Positions 41,732 to 49,990 of a DNA stretch of 64,000 bases are shown in pieces; positions within the stretch are counted from its first letter, which is position 1, and each line of letters begins with the position of its first letter. Made by a program: the position numbers and the translations under genes. The stretch is taken from the NCBI RefSeq assembly GCF_025150245.1, contig NZ_CP102279.1:2229423-2293422 (forward strand), given 5' to 3'. Below the pieces are notes generated by a model. The model saw nothing but the letters and a program-made list of their open reading frames with translations. It was not told the DNA's origin and made no database searches. The DNA is from Dorea formicigenerans. Lineage in GTDB: Bacteria > Bacillota > Clostridia > Lachnospirales > Lachnospiraceae.

Positions 41732-42489
41732 TTATAAATCAGAAGCTCCGGATTTTCACCATCCTTCTCATATGTACATATCAGAATAAAATCCATACTT
41801 GCCAGGATACCGAAACACCTGTCTCCTCCGAATTCGGACTCCAATTGATTACCCAAGTAGGTTTTCTCATCATCAAGGAATTTCACTTTTTGTCCATTCG
41901 GCAGAGTATATTCCAGATTCACATATTTCCCCACAAGTGCATTTAGTTTGTCTACCCTTGGAAGTCCGTCTATATGCAGATCATTAATTTCATTTATCAA
42001 TTGCTTTTTAAACTCTTCAAACTGCCCATTGTCACTAAGTTCATCATACCTTTTCCAGTAATCTAACTTTGGAAGCATTTCTTTCAGATAAAAGCGTGCC
42101 TGTTCTTCAGTAAAATTTTCATTTACCATATTCTTTACACATACATCAATCAATTCATCCATATCATTATATGTGTATGTTCCATCTGCATAGCACCATT
42201 TACAATACTCCTCATTTAATGTGCCATCCTTATCACGTCCCAATATGGAATCATCATCAATTGGCATCCCGCAGCACTGACAGATCAGCTTTCTGGGTTC
42301 TCCCAAAAGCGTATTGATGGAAACATCAAATTCTTTCGATAAGAGCTTAAGTGTATCCGTATTTGGAACTGTAGCTCCATTTTCCCAACGTGATACTGCC
42401 TGCCTTGTAACCATGATTTTATCTGCCAGCTCGTCTTGTGACATTCCTCTTTCTGTGCGAAGTTTCAAAATAATATTTTTTATTTCCAT
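41722..42489 (-). CDS. XRE-family regulator with zinc-ribbon domain
   Basis: A 255-residue protein with an N-terminal helix-turn-helix (SQDELADKIMVTRQAVSRWENG, about residues 16-37), then a zinc ribbon with CQCCGMPIDDD and EEYCKWCYADG (the putative zinc-ribbon found next to such HTH domains), and a C-terminal part ending GGDRCFGILASMDFILI. ATG at 42489 has GGAGG 8 nt upstream, inside the 3' end of the permease frame. Last gene of the two-component/ABC module; it could regulate the module or sense metal or redox state. That is inference. Confidence 0.8.
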   Translation of the reverse strand: MEIKNIILKLRTERGMSQDELADKIMVTRQAVSRWENGATVPNTDTLKLLSKEFDVSINTLLGEPRKLICQCCGMPIDDDSILGRDKDGTLNEEYCKWCYADGTYTYNDMDELIDVCVKNMVNENFTEEQARFYLKEMLPKLDYWKRYDELSDNGQFEEFKKQLINEINDLHIDGLPRVDKLNALVGKYVNLEYTLPNGQKVKFLDDEKTYLGNQLESEFGGDRCFGILASMDFILICTYEKDGENPELLIYKKR

Positions 42490-45271
42490 AATCATCACCT
42501 CCGTTATCTTTATCATATCGATAAATCTGCAGTCTGAAAAGCAACCTGCTGTTGCCATAAATATTAACAGCTGCAAATGATAACATTACACACACTGCAA
42601 TCTGAATCGGCCAATGAAATGTAAAATATGACAATTTATTTTCCATATAAATTTTCACACCAACCAAGACTACCACTCCCGCAGTAAACAACAATCCCAT
42701 CACACACATAAAATAATAACTGCCTTCGCCAAAGAGCATTAATTTCATCTGCTTATCCGTCATCCCGATACTTTTCATAATATCAAATTCTTTTCTCCGA
42801 GCGTACATCCCGGTAAATACGACGTTACAATAATTGGTCAATCCCGCAATGAATAATATGATGCTTATAGCACCTAGGAGAATTCGATTTCCTCTCATAT
42901 ATGTTTCTTTTTGTTGCATCAGGTCTGATTTACAGATAACAAAAACTCCTGCTTCGCCGGTTCCTTCATCCATCGATACTTCTGTCATTTCGGATCGTTT
43001 CTTATTTTCCTCGGATATCAGCTCGCTGATCTGTGTTTTCACATAAGGTTCTTTTTCCGGATCAGCAGTTAATTCCATTGCTAATATCTTTTTCTCAGTT
43101 GGTATCTTTTGAAAGCCTTTCTCACTGATAAAATAATATAAGCTGCCTTCTCTACCATGCCAGGATTGATGTATTTCCGGGAAATCATCACTTTGCCTGT
43201 CTAAATAACCACATAGAGGAAATGTTTCAGATTCTTTTTGAGGGAATTCGTCTTCCTGTTGTTTCTCTTTATTCTCAGAATTACTTTGTTCTTTTCTACG
43301 AATCGCATCTTCTCTTGAAAGCAAAGTTTTAAAGTATACCGGTTCGCCAATTGCTTCATCTGCAAGTTTTTGCTGTTCCGGGGTCAGCATATGATCATGT
43401 ATGATCAGCACACCATTTCCTTCTTCCAAAGATTTCAAATCAATATTGAGTTGATTATCCTGAACGTATTTCTTAAGCGACAAGATTTGATTTTCATTTA
43501 AAATCTGCACCGTATCCCAACTGAATCCTTCCACCATATTGTCATTTGTAAGATCTGAAAGCCCCTCGTCATAAGGACGAATTCCTTTCTTAGACATAAC
43601 CGTAGTTACATAAGCTCCTTCAATCAGATTTGAATTTTCCCAATCAATACCATCTATCTTGTGTAGTTTTTTCTCCAACTCTTGAGAGATTGGTGAAAAT
43701 TCATCATAATCATTATCATACAACAGTTCCACACCGTCTCCCTGTGTCAGTAAAGGATCAACATCGATTTCTCTGGTTTTATATTCTTCCCCACATCCCT
43801 GGCTTTTCCCGAATTCGCTAAACTCTCCTGCCAGCAAAAAATCAGGACGTTTTTCAAGAAGATGCTTATAATCGCATCCATTTGTAAGTACATTCATTAG
43901 AATAAAAGACAGGACTCCTAAAAATATGGAAATACTTGTAATGATAAATCGTGCTTTATGTCGTGTTATATTTCCCCATGCAATATAAAACATTTCTCCT
44001 ATTTCAGAACGTTTCAACACCATTTCCACAGGATGTTTTATTTTTCTGTTAAGCTTATTTCCATCATAAGTGGCACTCTCAACGCAAGACAGAGTCGTTA
44101 TTTTTCTAATAACACCTTCCGATGCTATCCACAGAATTCCATTTACAAATAGAACAGAAATCAAAAGAATCCACGGCCTGAAAAAGGAAAGTATTGTATT
44201 CCCTCCCATTTCCTGATAAAAATGGAAGCCTAATAGTTCCGGTATTATTAAAACTAAAATCACTGCTGAGATCAAACTTCCCAAGACAGAACCTTTTAAC
44301 ATGAGTAACCTCATTTGTTTCCGGTATATTTTTGTAATCTGTCTTTCTGTGGCTCCGATCGTGTGGAGCAGTCCGAGATTTTGAACATCTTCGCTCATGG
44401 ATATCCAAAGGACATTGCGTACAAGGAAATATATTCCACACAAAATTCCTATTGTTCCTAATATCACCATCTCATATCCACCTGCGAATTTAGAAACAGC
44501 AGTATATTGTGCTGTATCAGAAACGTATATCTTCTGATCTGCACTCTTCATCGGCAATGTCTGATATAATTTTTCCTCTGTTTTACTCCTGTTTAAATGA
44601 TCACTCTGACTGAAAAGTAAAGTATAAGGACCCTTTTCCAGTTTCAACTCTTTAATTTTGTCATGTGAAATATATCCGATTGCTAATTCATTTCCAGAGT
44701 CTGTATACCAGCCACACAATTCGAATTTTTCTTTCGAATGTTCGAACACACCTTTGTATACATCTAAGTTTATTTCCATTCCTTGTTCCGGTTCAGAGAT
44801 ACCAAGTTTTTTCAATGCCCGCTCAGATAATAGAATTTCTTCCTTTTTCTGCGGATAATTCCCAATCACATTGGTATATGCCGGCCTCAAAAAATTGTTC
44901 CAACTTTCTGAATCAGCCCAAACTACGTTGCATATCGTTTTTTCATTATTCTTAGAAATATCTGTAGCTTCACCTACAAAAATACTTTTCCCAACTTGTT
45001 TTATATAATCCAGTTGTTTTAATTTTGCATATTGTTCTTCTGTTCCATCTTCTATTCTGCCCGAAGAAGCAGCTCCATTTTCTCTGATTAATTTTATTTC
45101 TTCTGCCTGTATTTTTCCAAAAGAGATTCCGAATACCATGGTAATCGCAACAATTCCGATTACTACCGAGCAAAATAAAATCGTATTTCTCACCTTTTTT
45201 GTGCCTGCAAAATTTTTAGCCAGAAATCGGATTATGTCTTTATTGTTATTTGGAATGTTCTTATGAAACAT
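42419..45271 (-). CDS. FtsX/MacB-type ABC transporter permease
   Basis: A 950-residue permease with two FtsX-like halves. One N-terminal span (about residues 30-52) precedes an extracytoplasmic domain, then spans near 265-290, 320-350 and 365-390. A second set begins with IAWGNITRHKARFIITSIS, followed by a large Asp/Glu/Lys-rich extracellular domain, and three final spans (from GAISIILFIAGLTNYCNVV). Such permeases export or sense peptides, often antimicrobials. ATG at 45271 has GGAGG 7 nt upstream. The frame runs 71 nt into the next gene; the last 24 residues (from about DKDNGG) look like out-of-frame HTH sequence, suggesting loss of the original stop. Confidence 0.88.
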   Translation of the reverse strand: MFHKNIPNNNKDIIRFLAKNFAGTKKVRNTILFCSVVIGIVAITMVFGISFGKIQAEEIKLIRENGAASSGRIEDGTEEQYAKLKQLDYIKQVGKSIFVGEATDISKNNEKTICNVVWADSESWNNFLRPAYTNVIGNYPQKKEEILLSERALKKLGISEPEQGMEINLDVYKGVFEHSKEKFELCGWYTDSGNELAIGYISHDKIKELKLEKGPYTLLFSQSDHLNRSKTEEKLYQTLPMKSADQKIYVSDTAQYTAVSKFAGGYEMVILGTIGILCGIYFLVRNVLWISMSEDVQNLGLLHTIGATERQITKIYRKQMRLLMLKGSVLGSLISAVILVLIIPELLGFHFYQEMGGNTILSFFRPWILLISVLFVNGILWIASEGVIRKITTLSCVESATYDGNKLNRKIKHPVEMVLKRSEIGEMFYIAWGNITRHKARFIITSISIFLGVLSFILMNVLTNGCDYKHLLEKRPDFLLAGEFSEFGKSQGCGEEYKTREIDVDPLLTQGDGVELLYDNDYDEFSPISQELEKKLHKIDGIDWENSNLIEGAYVTTVMSKKGIRPYDEGLSDLTNDNMVEGFSWDTVQILNENQILSLKKYVQDNQLNIDLKSLEEGNGVLIIHDHMLTPEQQKLADEAIGEPVYFKTLLSREDAIRRKEQSNSENKEKQQEDEFPQKESETFPLCGYLDRQSDDFPEIHQSWHGREGSLYYFISEKGFQKIPTEKKILAMELTADPEKEPYVKTQISELISEENKKRSEMTEVSMDEGTGEAGVFVICKSDLMQQKETYMRGNRILLGAISIILFIAGLTNYCNVVFTGMYARRKEFDIMKSIGMTDKQMKLMLFGEGSYYFMCVMGLLFTAGVVVLVGVKIYMENKLSYFTFHWPIQIAVCVMLSFAAVNIYGNSRLLFRLQIYRYDKDNGGDDYGNKKYYFETSHRKRNVTRRAGR

Positions 45272-45282
45272 AGTAATCCCTC

Positions 45283-45966
45283 CTAACAATCGTTACAATC
45301 TCTTGTATAGATTTTCCCATCGGACATACGTATTACTCTGTCTGCCATCTGTGCTACTTCCTCTTGATGAGTTACGATCAATGTCGTCTGATGGAATCTT
45401 GCGGCACAGGATTTTAGTAATCCCACAACTTCCATACTTGTAACAGAATCCAGATTTCCGGTCGGTTCATCCGCCAGGACAATTGCCGGTTTCGTTAATA
45501 ATGCCCGCGCTATAGAAACTCGCTGTTGCTGCCCACCAGACAGTGTTGATGGGAAACGTTCTAATTTATCTTTTAGTCCAAGTGTTTCTACAATTTCATT
45601 GAAAAAATCCACATCGATTTTCTTACCATCCAGTCGCATCGGAAGAACTATATTTTCGCGTATGCTAAGAGAAGGTATCAAATTATATTGCTGAAATACA
45701 AATCCGATATTTCTTCTTCTGAATATCGTTCTTTCTTCCTTGTTAAGATCTTTTAAACTTGTATTTCTGATCCAAACACCTCCAAAATCCGGAGTGTCAA
45801 GACCGCCCAAAATGTTCATAAGTGTTGTCTTTCCACATCCAGACGTACCGACAACTGCTATAAATTCGCCCTCTTCTACTGTTAGTGACACACCATCTAA
45901 AGCACGCACTTCATATGTATCGGATGTATAATATTTTTTAAGATTTATGGCTTTAATTATGTCCAT
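45283..45966 (-). CDS. ABC transporter ATP-binding protein (MacB/BceA-like)
   Basis: A 227-residue ATPase driving the adjacent permease. Walker [11 protein letters not shown] (about residues 40-49), Q-loop [10 protein letters not shown], signature [15 protein letters not shown], Walker [14 protein letters not shown] and switch His in [10 protein letters not shown]. Of the LolD/BceA type. ATG at 45966 follows GGGGG by 11 nt. It starts a probable sub-operon: a direct repeat and -10 lie between it and the kinase gene. Confidence 0.93.
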   Translation of the reverse strand: MDIIKAINLKKYYTSDTYEVRALDGVSLTVEEGEFIAVVGTSGCGKTTLMNILGGLDTPDFGGVWIRNTSLKDLNKEERTIFRRRNIGFVFQQYNLIPSLSIRENIVLPMRLDGKKIDVDFFNEIVETLGLKDKLERFPSTLSGGQQQRVSIARALLTKPAIVLADEPTGNLDSVTSMEVVGLLKSCAARFHQTTLIVTHQEEVAQMADRVIRMSDGKIYTRDCNDC

Positions 45967-46016
45967 CTTTTCTGTAACCCCCTTTCGCAAATGCTGCATT
46001 TTTTCAGCCATACTCT

Positions 46017-46050
46017 ATTTTACATGGTACATCTTACAAACTTCTTACAA
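46017..46050 (-). promoter_or_regulatory. Response-regulator-type direct repeat and -10 ahead of the ABC genes
   Basis: On the minus strand TTGTAAGA occurs at 46050-46043 and 46039-46032, an exact 11-bp period (one helical turn). TAAAAT (46022-46017) lies 9 bp downstream. The repeats overlap where a -35 would be, and no consensus -35 exists. This is the layout of an OmpR/PhoB-type activated promoter. Confidence 0.65.
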
Positions 46051-46066
46051 GGTGCATATGAATTGT

Positions 46067-46987
46067 CTATATCGGAAGATTCACCTCTATAAGGAACCCT
46101 GGATTCATTTGTTTTGCTTTGATCATCCCTTTTTGTAATAAAACAATCTCTCTGGAAAGATATAAACCAATTCCGCATCCTTCCTGACCTCTTGCCTGTT
46201 CACCTCGATAAAATCTTTGAAAAATTTTGTTTTCTTCTCCGTCTTTTATCCCGATTCCATAATCTCTTATCTGAATTTTATAAAACATTTCCGTTTGTTT
46301 CATTGTGATATCGATCGTACTGTTGCTTTTGCTATATTTGACTGCATTATCAAACACATTATAAAATGCCTCACACATCCAGTTTTTATCATGTTCGCAA
46401 ATGATTTTCTCCGGCAATTCTACTTGAAAAAAGATACCTTTATCTTCTGCCTTTTTTTGTATTTGCCCTAATGCATTTAGAATTGTTTCGACAAGATTTT
46501 CTTTTTGCATGTGAACTTGTATGATTCCTTGCTCTAATCGAGCAGTTTTTATAAAGCTTTCCACTAAAAAACATAATTGTTCTTCACTCGTTCGCAAGTC
46601 TTTCATGTATTCTGTATTCAATACTTCTTGCGTTTCATCCAATGACTCTTGCAGTAATTCTGTATAATTTTTTATATTCGCCAGCGGTGTCCTTAGTTGA
46701 TGCGCAATCTCAGAAATCAATTTTTGTATCTCATATTGACTTTTTTCGGCCTCTTTTCTTCTTCCTTCTAACATTTCCTGTAAACGGATTAACTGATTGG
46801 CTGTTTTAGAATAAAGCGTTTCCTTCCCTATATCAGAATCATCTAAGTCATTGCCATTTATTAAAGATTCGGTCAGTTTATATATTTTGTTCATTTCCTT
46901 TGTTCTAAAATGATTTTCAACTAAATATACAGTGCTTCCTCCGAGTATGAAACCTACTAAAAATACTGTGAAAATTGCTACAGCCAT
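46067..46987 (-). CDS. Sensor histidine kinase
   Basis: A 306-residue kinase with a single N-terminal membrane span (about residues 1-20) and no extracytoplasmic sensor domain. H-box EIAHQLRTPLANIKNY supplies the phospho-acceptor His, with N-box FDNAVKYSK, G1 DYGIGI, F-box FQRFYRG and G2 CGIGLYLS. The absence of a sensory loop resembles intramembrane-sensing kinases that rely on a partner ABC permease. ATG at 46987 follows GGGAG and sits right at the regulator stop. Confidence 0.93.
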   Translation of the reverse strand: MAVAIFTVFLVGFILGGSTVYLVENHFRTKEMNKIYKLTESLINGNDLDDSDIGKETLYSKTANQLIRLQEMLEGRRKEAEKSQYEIQKLISEIAHQLRTPLANIKNYTELLQESLDETQEVLNTEYMKDLRTSEEQLCFLVESFIKTARLEQGIIQVHMQKENLVETILNALGQIQKKAEDKGIFFQVELPEKIICEHDKNWMCEAFYNVFDNAVKYSKSNSTIDITMKQTEMFYKIQIRDYGIGIKDGEENKIFQRFYRGEQARGQEGCGIGLYLSREIVLLQKGMIKAKQMNPGFLIEVNLPI

Positions 46988-46988
46988 G

Positions 46989-47642
46989 CTAATCTCCCAT
47001 TCTATATCCCATTCCAAATACATTACTGATAACATTCGATGAATCATTTAATTTCTTTTTCAATCTGCTGATCATAACGCTAATTGTGTTAGGATCAATA
47101 AATTCACTATCGATTCCCCATATATTTTCCATTATCATCTCTTTTGTAAGAACCTGATTCTGGTTCATAATAAAATATTCCAAAAGCTGATACTCTTTGA
47201 GTGTTAACGATATTTCTGTTTTTCCTACAAAAACCTGTTTTCTATCCGAATACAAGATAACCTGCCCGCACATAAAAACATTTTCATTTGATTTTCTCTT
47301 CAAAACAACTTCCATACGTTTTAACAATACCTTTATTGAAAATGGTTTGACCACATAATCATCTGCTCCTATATCAAACGCTTTTAACATATCTTTTTCA
47401 TCATCTTTTGCAGTTAAAAAAATTGCCGGGATTCTTCCATTTTTTTGAAGTTCCTGATATAGATTTATTCCATCTCCATCCGGTAATCCAATATCTACAA
47501 TCAACAAATCTACAAAACTATCTATATTTTTAATTGCTTCTTTTCTTGAAGCAGCAAGAATCGTTGTATAACCTTGATTTTGCAATGATGTATCTAAGGC
47601 TTTTCTCAACCAATTGTCATCTTCTATAATTCCTATTACCAT
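46989..47642 (-). CDS. OmpR-family response regulator
   Basis: A 217-residue regulator. The receiver domain has IIEDD, phospho-acceptor Asp in LLIVDIGLPDGDG, LTAKDD and conserved Lys in VVKPFS. The C-terminal winged helix has LTLKEYQLLEYFIMN, DPNTISVMISRLKKKL and GMGYRMG. Partner of the adjacent kinase. ATG at 47642 has AGGAGG 5 nt upstream; a GTG two codons earlier is too close. The likely target is the direct-repeat promoter of the ABC genes. Confidence 0.95.
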   Translation of the reverse strand: MVIGIIEDDNWLRKALDTSLQNQGYTTILAASRKEAIKNIDSFVDLLIVDIGLPDGDGINLYQELQKNGRIPAIFLTAKDDEKDMLKAFDIGADDYVVKPFSIKVLLKRMEVVLKRKSNENVFMCGQVILYSDRKQVFVGKTEISLTLKEYQLLEYFIMNQNQVLTKEMIMENIWGIDSEFIDPNTISVMISRLKKKLNDSSNVISNVFGMGYRMGD

Positions 47643-47685
47643 ACACACCTCCTGATTTTTCTAACTTATATATTAAAAAATGTCC

Positions 47686-47707
47686 TTACATTCTTACCGT
47701 TATGTAA
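47686..47707. promoter_or_regulatory. Inverted repeat upstream of the response regulator gene
   Basis: TTACAT (47686-47691) and ATGTAA (47702-47707) with a 10-bp spacer that itself contains TTCTTAC, resembling the TCTTACAA half-site ahead of the ABC genes. A possible autoregulatory site. Confidence 0.4.
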
Positions 47708-47746
47708 AAAAGCAGGATATATCCTTTTTTCGAGAACATATCCTGC
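47704..47746 (-). terminator. thiN terminator, end of the murE-thiN run
   Basis: GCAGGATAT (47712-47720) pairs with ATATCCTGC (47738-47746). The minus-strand stem is followed by TTTTTTACAT. Confidence 0.8.
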
Positions 47747-47781
47747 CTGATATTTTATGACCCCAACATCATTTTGTCTGT

Positions 47782-48441
47782 TTACTTTTTATCCCGGGTT
47801 TCCATCAGAATTACAATCCCGGAACCAAATGTAATCTTTACTTCATCTTCTTCGAACTGGTTGCTGACACACAGACTGTCATAAGGTGTGAGCTTATGAT
47901 CATGAAGCGGATATTTTGCACCTTTGATGCTCAAGTTGTAAATCTCCTGTCCTAATGGGAATATTGAAAAATACGGTCCATATGCATCCTCGCGACGGAT
48001 CACTGTGTCGCCGCCAATCAGGCGAATCTTATTCTGGGAATCCAGAATGACCGTATCAACTCCCGCTTTAAATGGAATTGTGAGTGTCTGTACATTTGCC
48101 CACAGATGGTCGATTCTTCCACCGGTCGCTCCAAGGATATAGATTTCACTGGCTCCAAGTGTCATTGCCAGGCGAATTGCGATTTCTGTATCTGATGCAT
48201 CTTTTACCGGATTAAATTCGCGGATCGGAACTTTCGTCTCATTGCGGTAATAGTCTCCGATTTTCTGGTCTACACTGTCAAAATCTCCAACAATATAACT
48301 TGGAAGTATCTTATGATGATAAAGAAATTCCATTCCCTTATCAACACCAATAATAAACTGACTGTCCAGTGTTTCAAGTTCTGATAATACAAATGATTCC
48401 TCTAACTCTCCACCACTTACAATCACAATTTTCTTACTCAT
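47782..48441 (-). CDS. thiN: Thiamine pyrophosphokinase
   Basis: A 219-residue enzyme making thiamine pyrophosphate from thiamine and ATP. Conserved segments are GVDKGMEFLYHHKILPSYIVGDFDS, KDASDTEIA and the substrate motif LGATGGRIDHLWANV. Its ATG overlaps the rpe stop by 8 nt. Last gene of the rsgA-rpe-thiN group, whose order is common in Firmicutes. Confidence 0.95.
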   Translation of the reverse strand: MSKKIVIVSGGELEESFVLSELETLDSQFIIGVDKGMEFLYHHKILPSYIVGDFDSVDQKIGDYYRNETKVPIREFNPVKDASDTEIAIRLAMTLGASEIYILGATGGRIDHLWANVQTLTIPFKAGVDTVILDSQNKIRLIGGDTVIRREDAYGPYFSIFPLGQEIYNLSIKGAKYPLHDHKLTPYDSLCVSNQFEEDEVKITFGSGIVILMETRDKK

Positions 48442-49096
48442 AAGTCTTCAAAATCTCCATCATCGCTTTTGTATTTTCTGCCGGGTCTCCCTTAAATACT
48501 GCTGAACCGGCTACAATAATATTCGCTCCTGCATCCAGTACTTCTTTGACATTAGTCTGGTAGATTCCTCCATCGACCTGGATATCTACGGAAAGTCCCT
48601 GATCTGTGATCATTTTTCTCGCCTCACGAATCTTATCCAGAGATTCCGGAATAAACTTCTGTCCTCCAAATCCCGGATGTACACTCATGATCAGTAACAT
48701 ATCAATGTCTTTTAACAGATTCTCTACTTTTGAAACCGGTGTTTCCGGGCAGATAGAAAGTCCTACTTTCATTCCACACTCACGAATCTTCGCAATTGTA
48801 GCGTTCACATCTTCACAAGCTTCCAGATGAATCGTCACGATATCGGCTCCTGCTTCTTTAAAAGCCTCCACGTAACGAATTGGTTCCTGCACCATAAGAT
48901 GCGCATCCATAACCTGGTCTGTTGCATTGTGGATAGATTTTAATACCGGCATTCCAAAGGAAATGCTTGGCACGAACATTCCGTCCATAACATCAAAATG
49001 CAGATATTTTGCACCATTATCCTCTGTAAGTTTCATCTGCTCTCCAAGAACTTTAAAATCTGCCGACAATATTGACGGCGCTAAAATGTAATCCAT
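48434..49096 (-). CDS. rpe: Ribulose-phosphate 3-epimerase
   Basis: A 220-residue TIM-barrel epimerase interconverting ribulose-5-P and xylulose-5-P. Motifs are APSILSADF, HFDVMDGMFVPSISFG, DAHLMVQEP, MSVHPGFGGQKF and QVDGGI, containing the metal-binding His/Asp residues. ATG at 49096 has GGAGG 8 nt upstream and follows rsgA by 2 nt. Confidence 0.97.
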   Translation of the reverse strand: MDYILAPSILSADFKVLGEQMKLTEDNGAKYLHFDVMDGMFVPSISFGMPVLKSIHNATDQVMDAHLMVQEPIRYVEAFKEAGADIVTIHLEACEDVNATIAKIRECGMKVGLSICPETPVSKVENLLKDIDMLLIMSVHPGFGGQKFIPESLDKIREARKMITDQGLSVDIQVDGGIYQTNVKEVLDAGANIIVAGSAVFKGDPAENTKAMMEILKTYE

Positions 49097-49098
49097 AA

Positions 49099-49977
49099 CT
49101 AGTACCTCCTCTTATTTTTCAATTCCTCATATAACTCTTTATAATCTTCATACCTGACAGCATGAATCTTTCCTTTTTCGACGGCTTCTTTCACAGCACA
49201 ACCTGGTTCATGAATATGATCACACCCATTAAATCTGCACTGACCTTCATATAGCTCAAACTCCGGAAAATAATATTTCAGCTCTTCTTTTTCAAAATCA
49301 TTCACATATAATGAACTGAATCCAGGCGTATCCATAATATAAGAATCTTCACCAATCATAAATAATTCTGAATGTCTTGTCGTATGCTTTCCTCGTTCAA
49401 TCTTCCTACTGATACTGCCGGTTTCCATATTGGCCTTTGGATTTAAAAGATTGATAATTGACGACTTTCCGACCCCGGAAGGACCAGCAATTGCTGTAGT
49501 CTTACCTTCCAGCATCCTGCGCAAAGTTTCCATATTCTTTTCTTCTTTTGCACTGACAAATATAAGCTGGCACCCACATTTTTCATAGATTTCCGCCAGT
49601 TCCGATAATTTTTCTTCAGAAGCAATATCCTCTTTATTAAAGCACAAAATCACCGGTATCTCTTTCGTCTGCATCATAACAAGAAATCTGTCAAGCAGGT
49701 TAAAATGCGGGCTTGGCTTTGCCGCTGCAAATACGACCAGTGCCTGGTCAATATTAGCAACTGCTGGTCGGATCAATTCATTCTTTCTCTCAAAAATGTT
49801 TATAATACTTCCAGTCTTTTCCACTTCACTTAAAACTTCGATTTCTACGTCATCGCCTACCAGTGGTTTTTTCTTATCCTTGCGAAAGATTCCTTTCGCT
49901 TTACATTCATAAACACCGGATTCTACTACATGAACGTAGTAGAATCCGGCAATTCCTTTTACTATCTTTCCCTGCAT
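49099..49977 (-). CDS. rsgA: Ribosome small subunit-dependent GTPase A
   Basis: A 292-residue circularly permuted GTPase for late 30S maturation. An OB-fold N-terminus precedes the permuted motifs: G4 FNKEDI, then G1 GPSGVGKSSIIN, G3 DTPGFSSL. A C-terminal zinc knuckle, CRFNGCDHIHEPGCAVKEAV, has the Cys-His-Cys ligands. It follows prkC by 13 nt. Confidence 0.97.
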   Translation of the reverse strand: MQGKIVKGIAGFYYVHVVESGVYECKAKGIFRKDKKKPLVGDDVEIEVLSEVEKTGSIINIFERKNELIRPAVANIDQALVVFAAAKPSPHFNLLDRFLVMMQTKEIPVILCFNKEDIASEEKLSELAEIYEKCGCQLIFVSAKEEKNMETLRRMLEGKTTAIAGPSGVGKSSIINLLNPKANMETGSISRKIERGKHTTRHSELFMIGEDSYIMDTPGFSSLYVNDFEKEELKYYFPEFELYEGQCRFNGCDHIHEPGCAVKEAVEKGKIHAVRYEDYKELYEELKNKRRY

Positions 49978-49990
49978 CTTTTTCTATATC

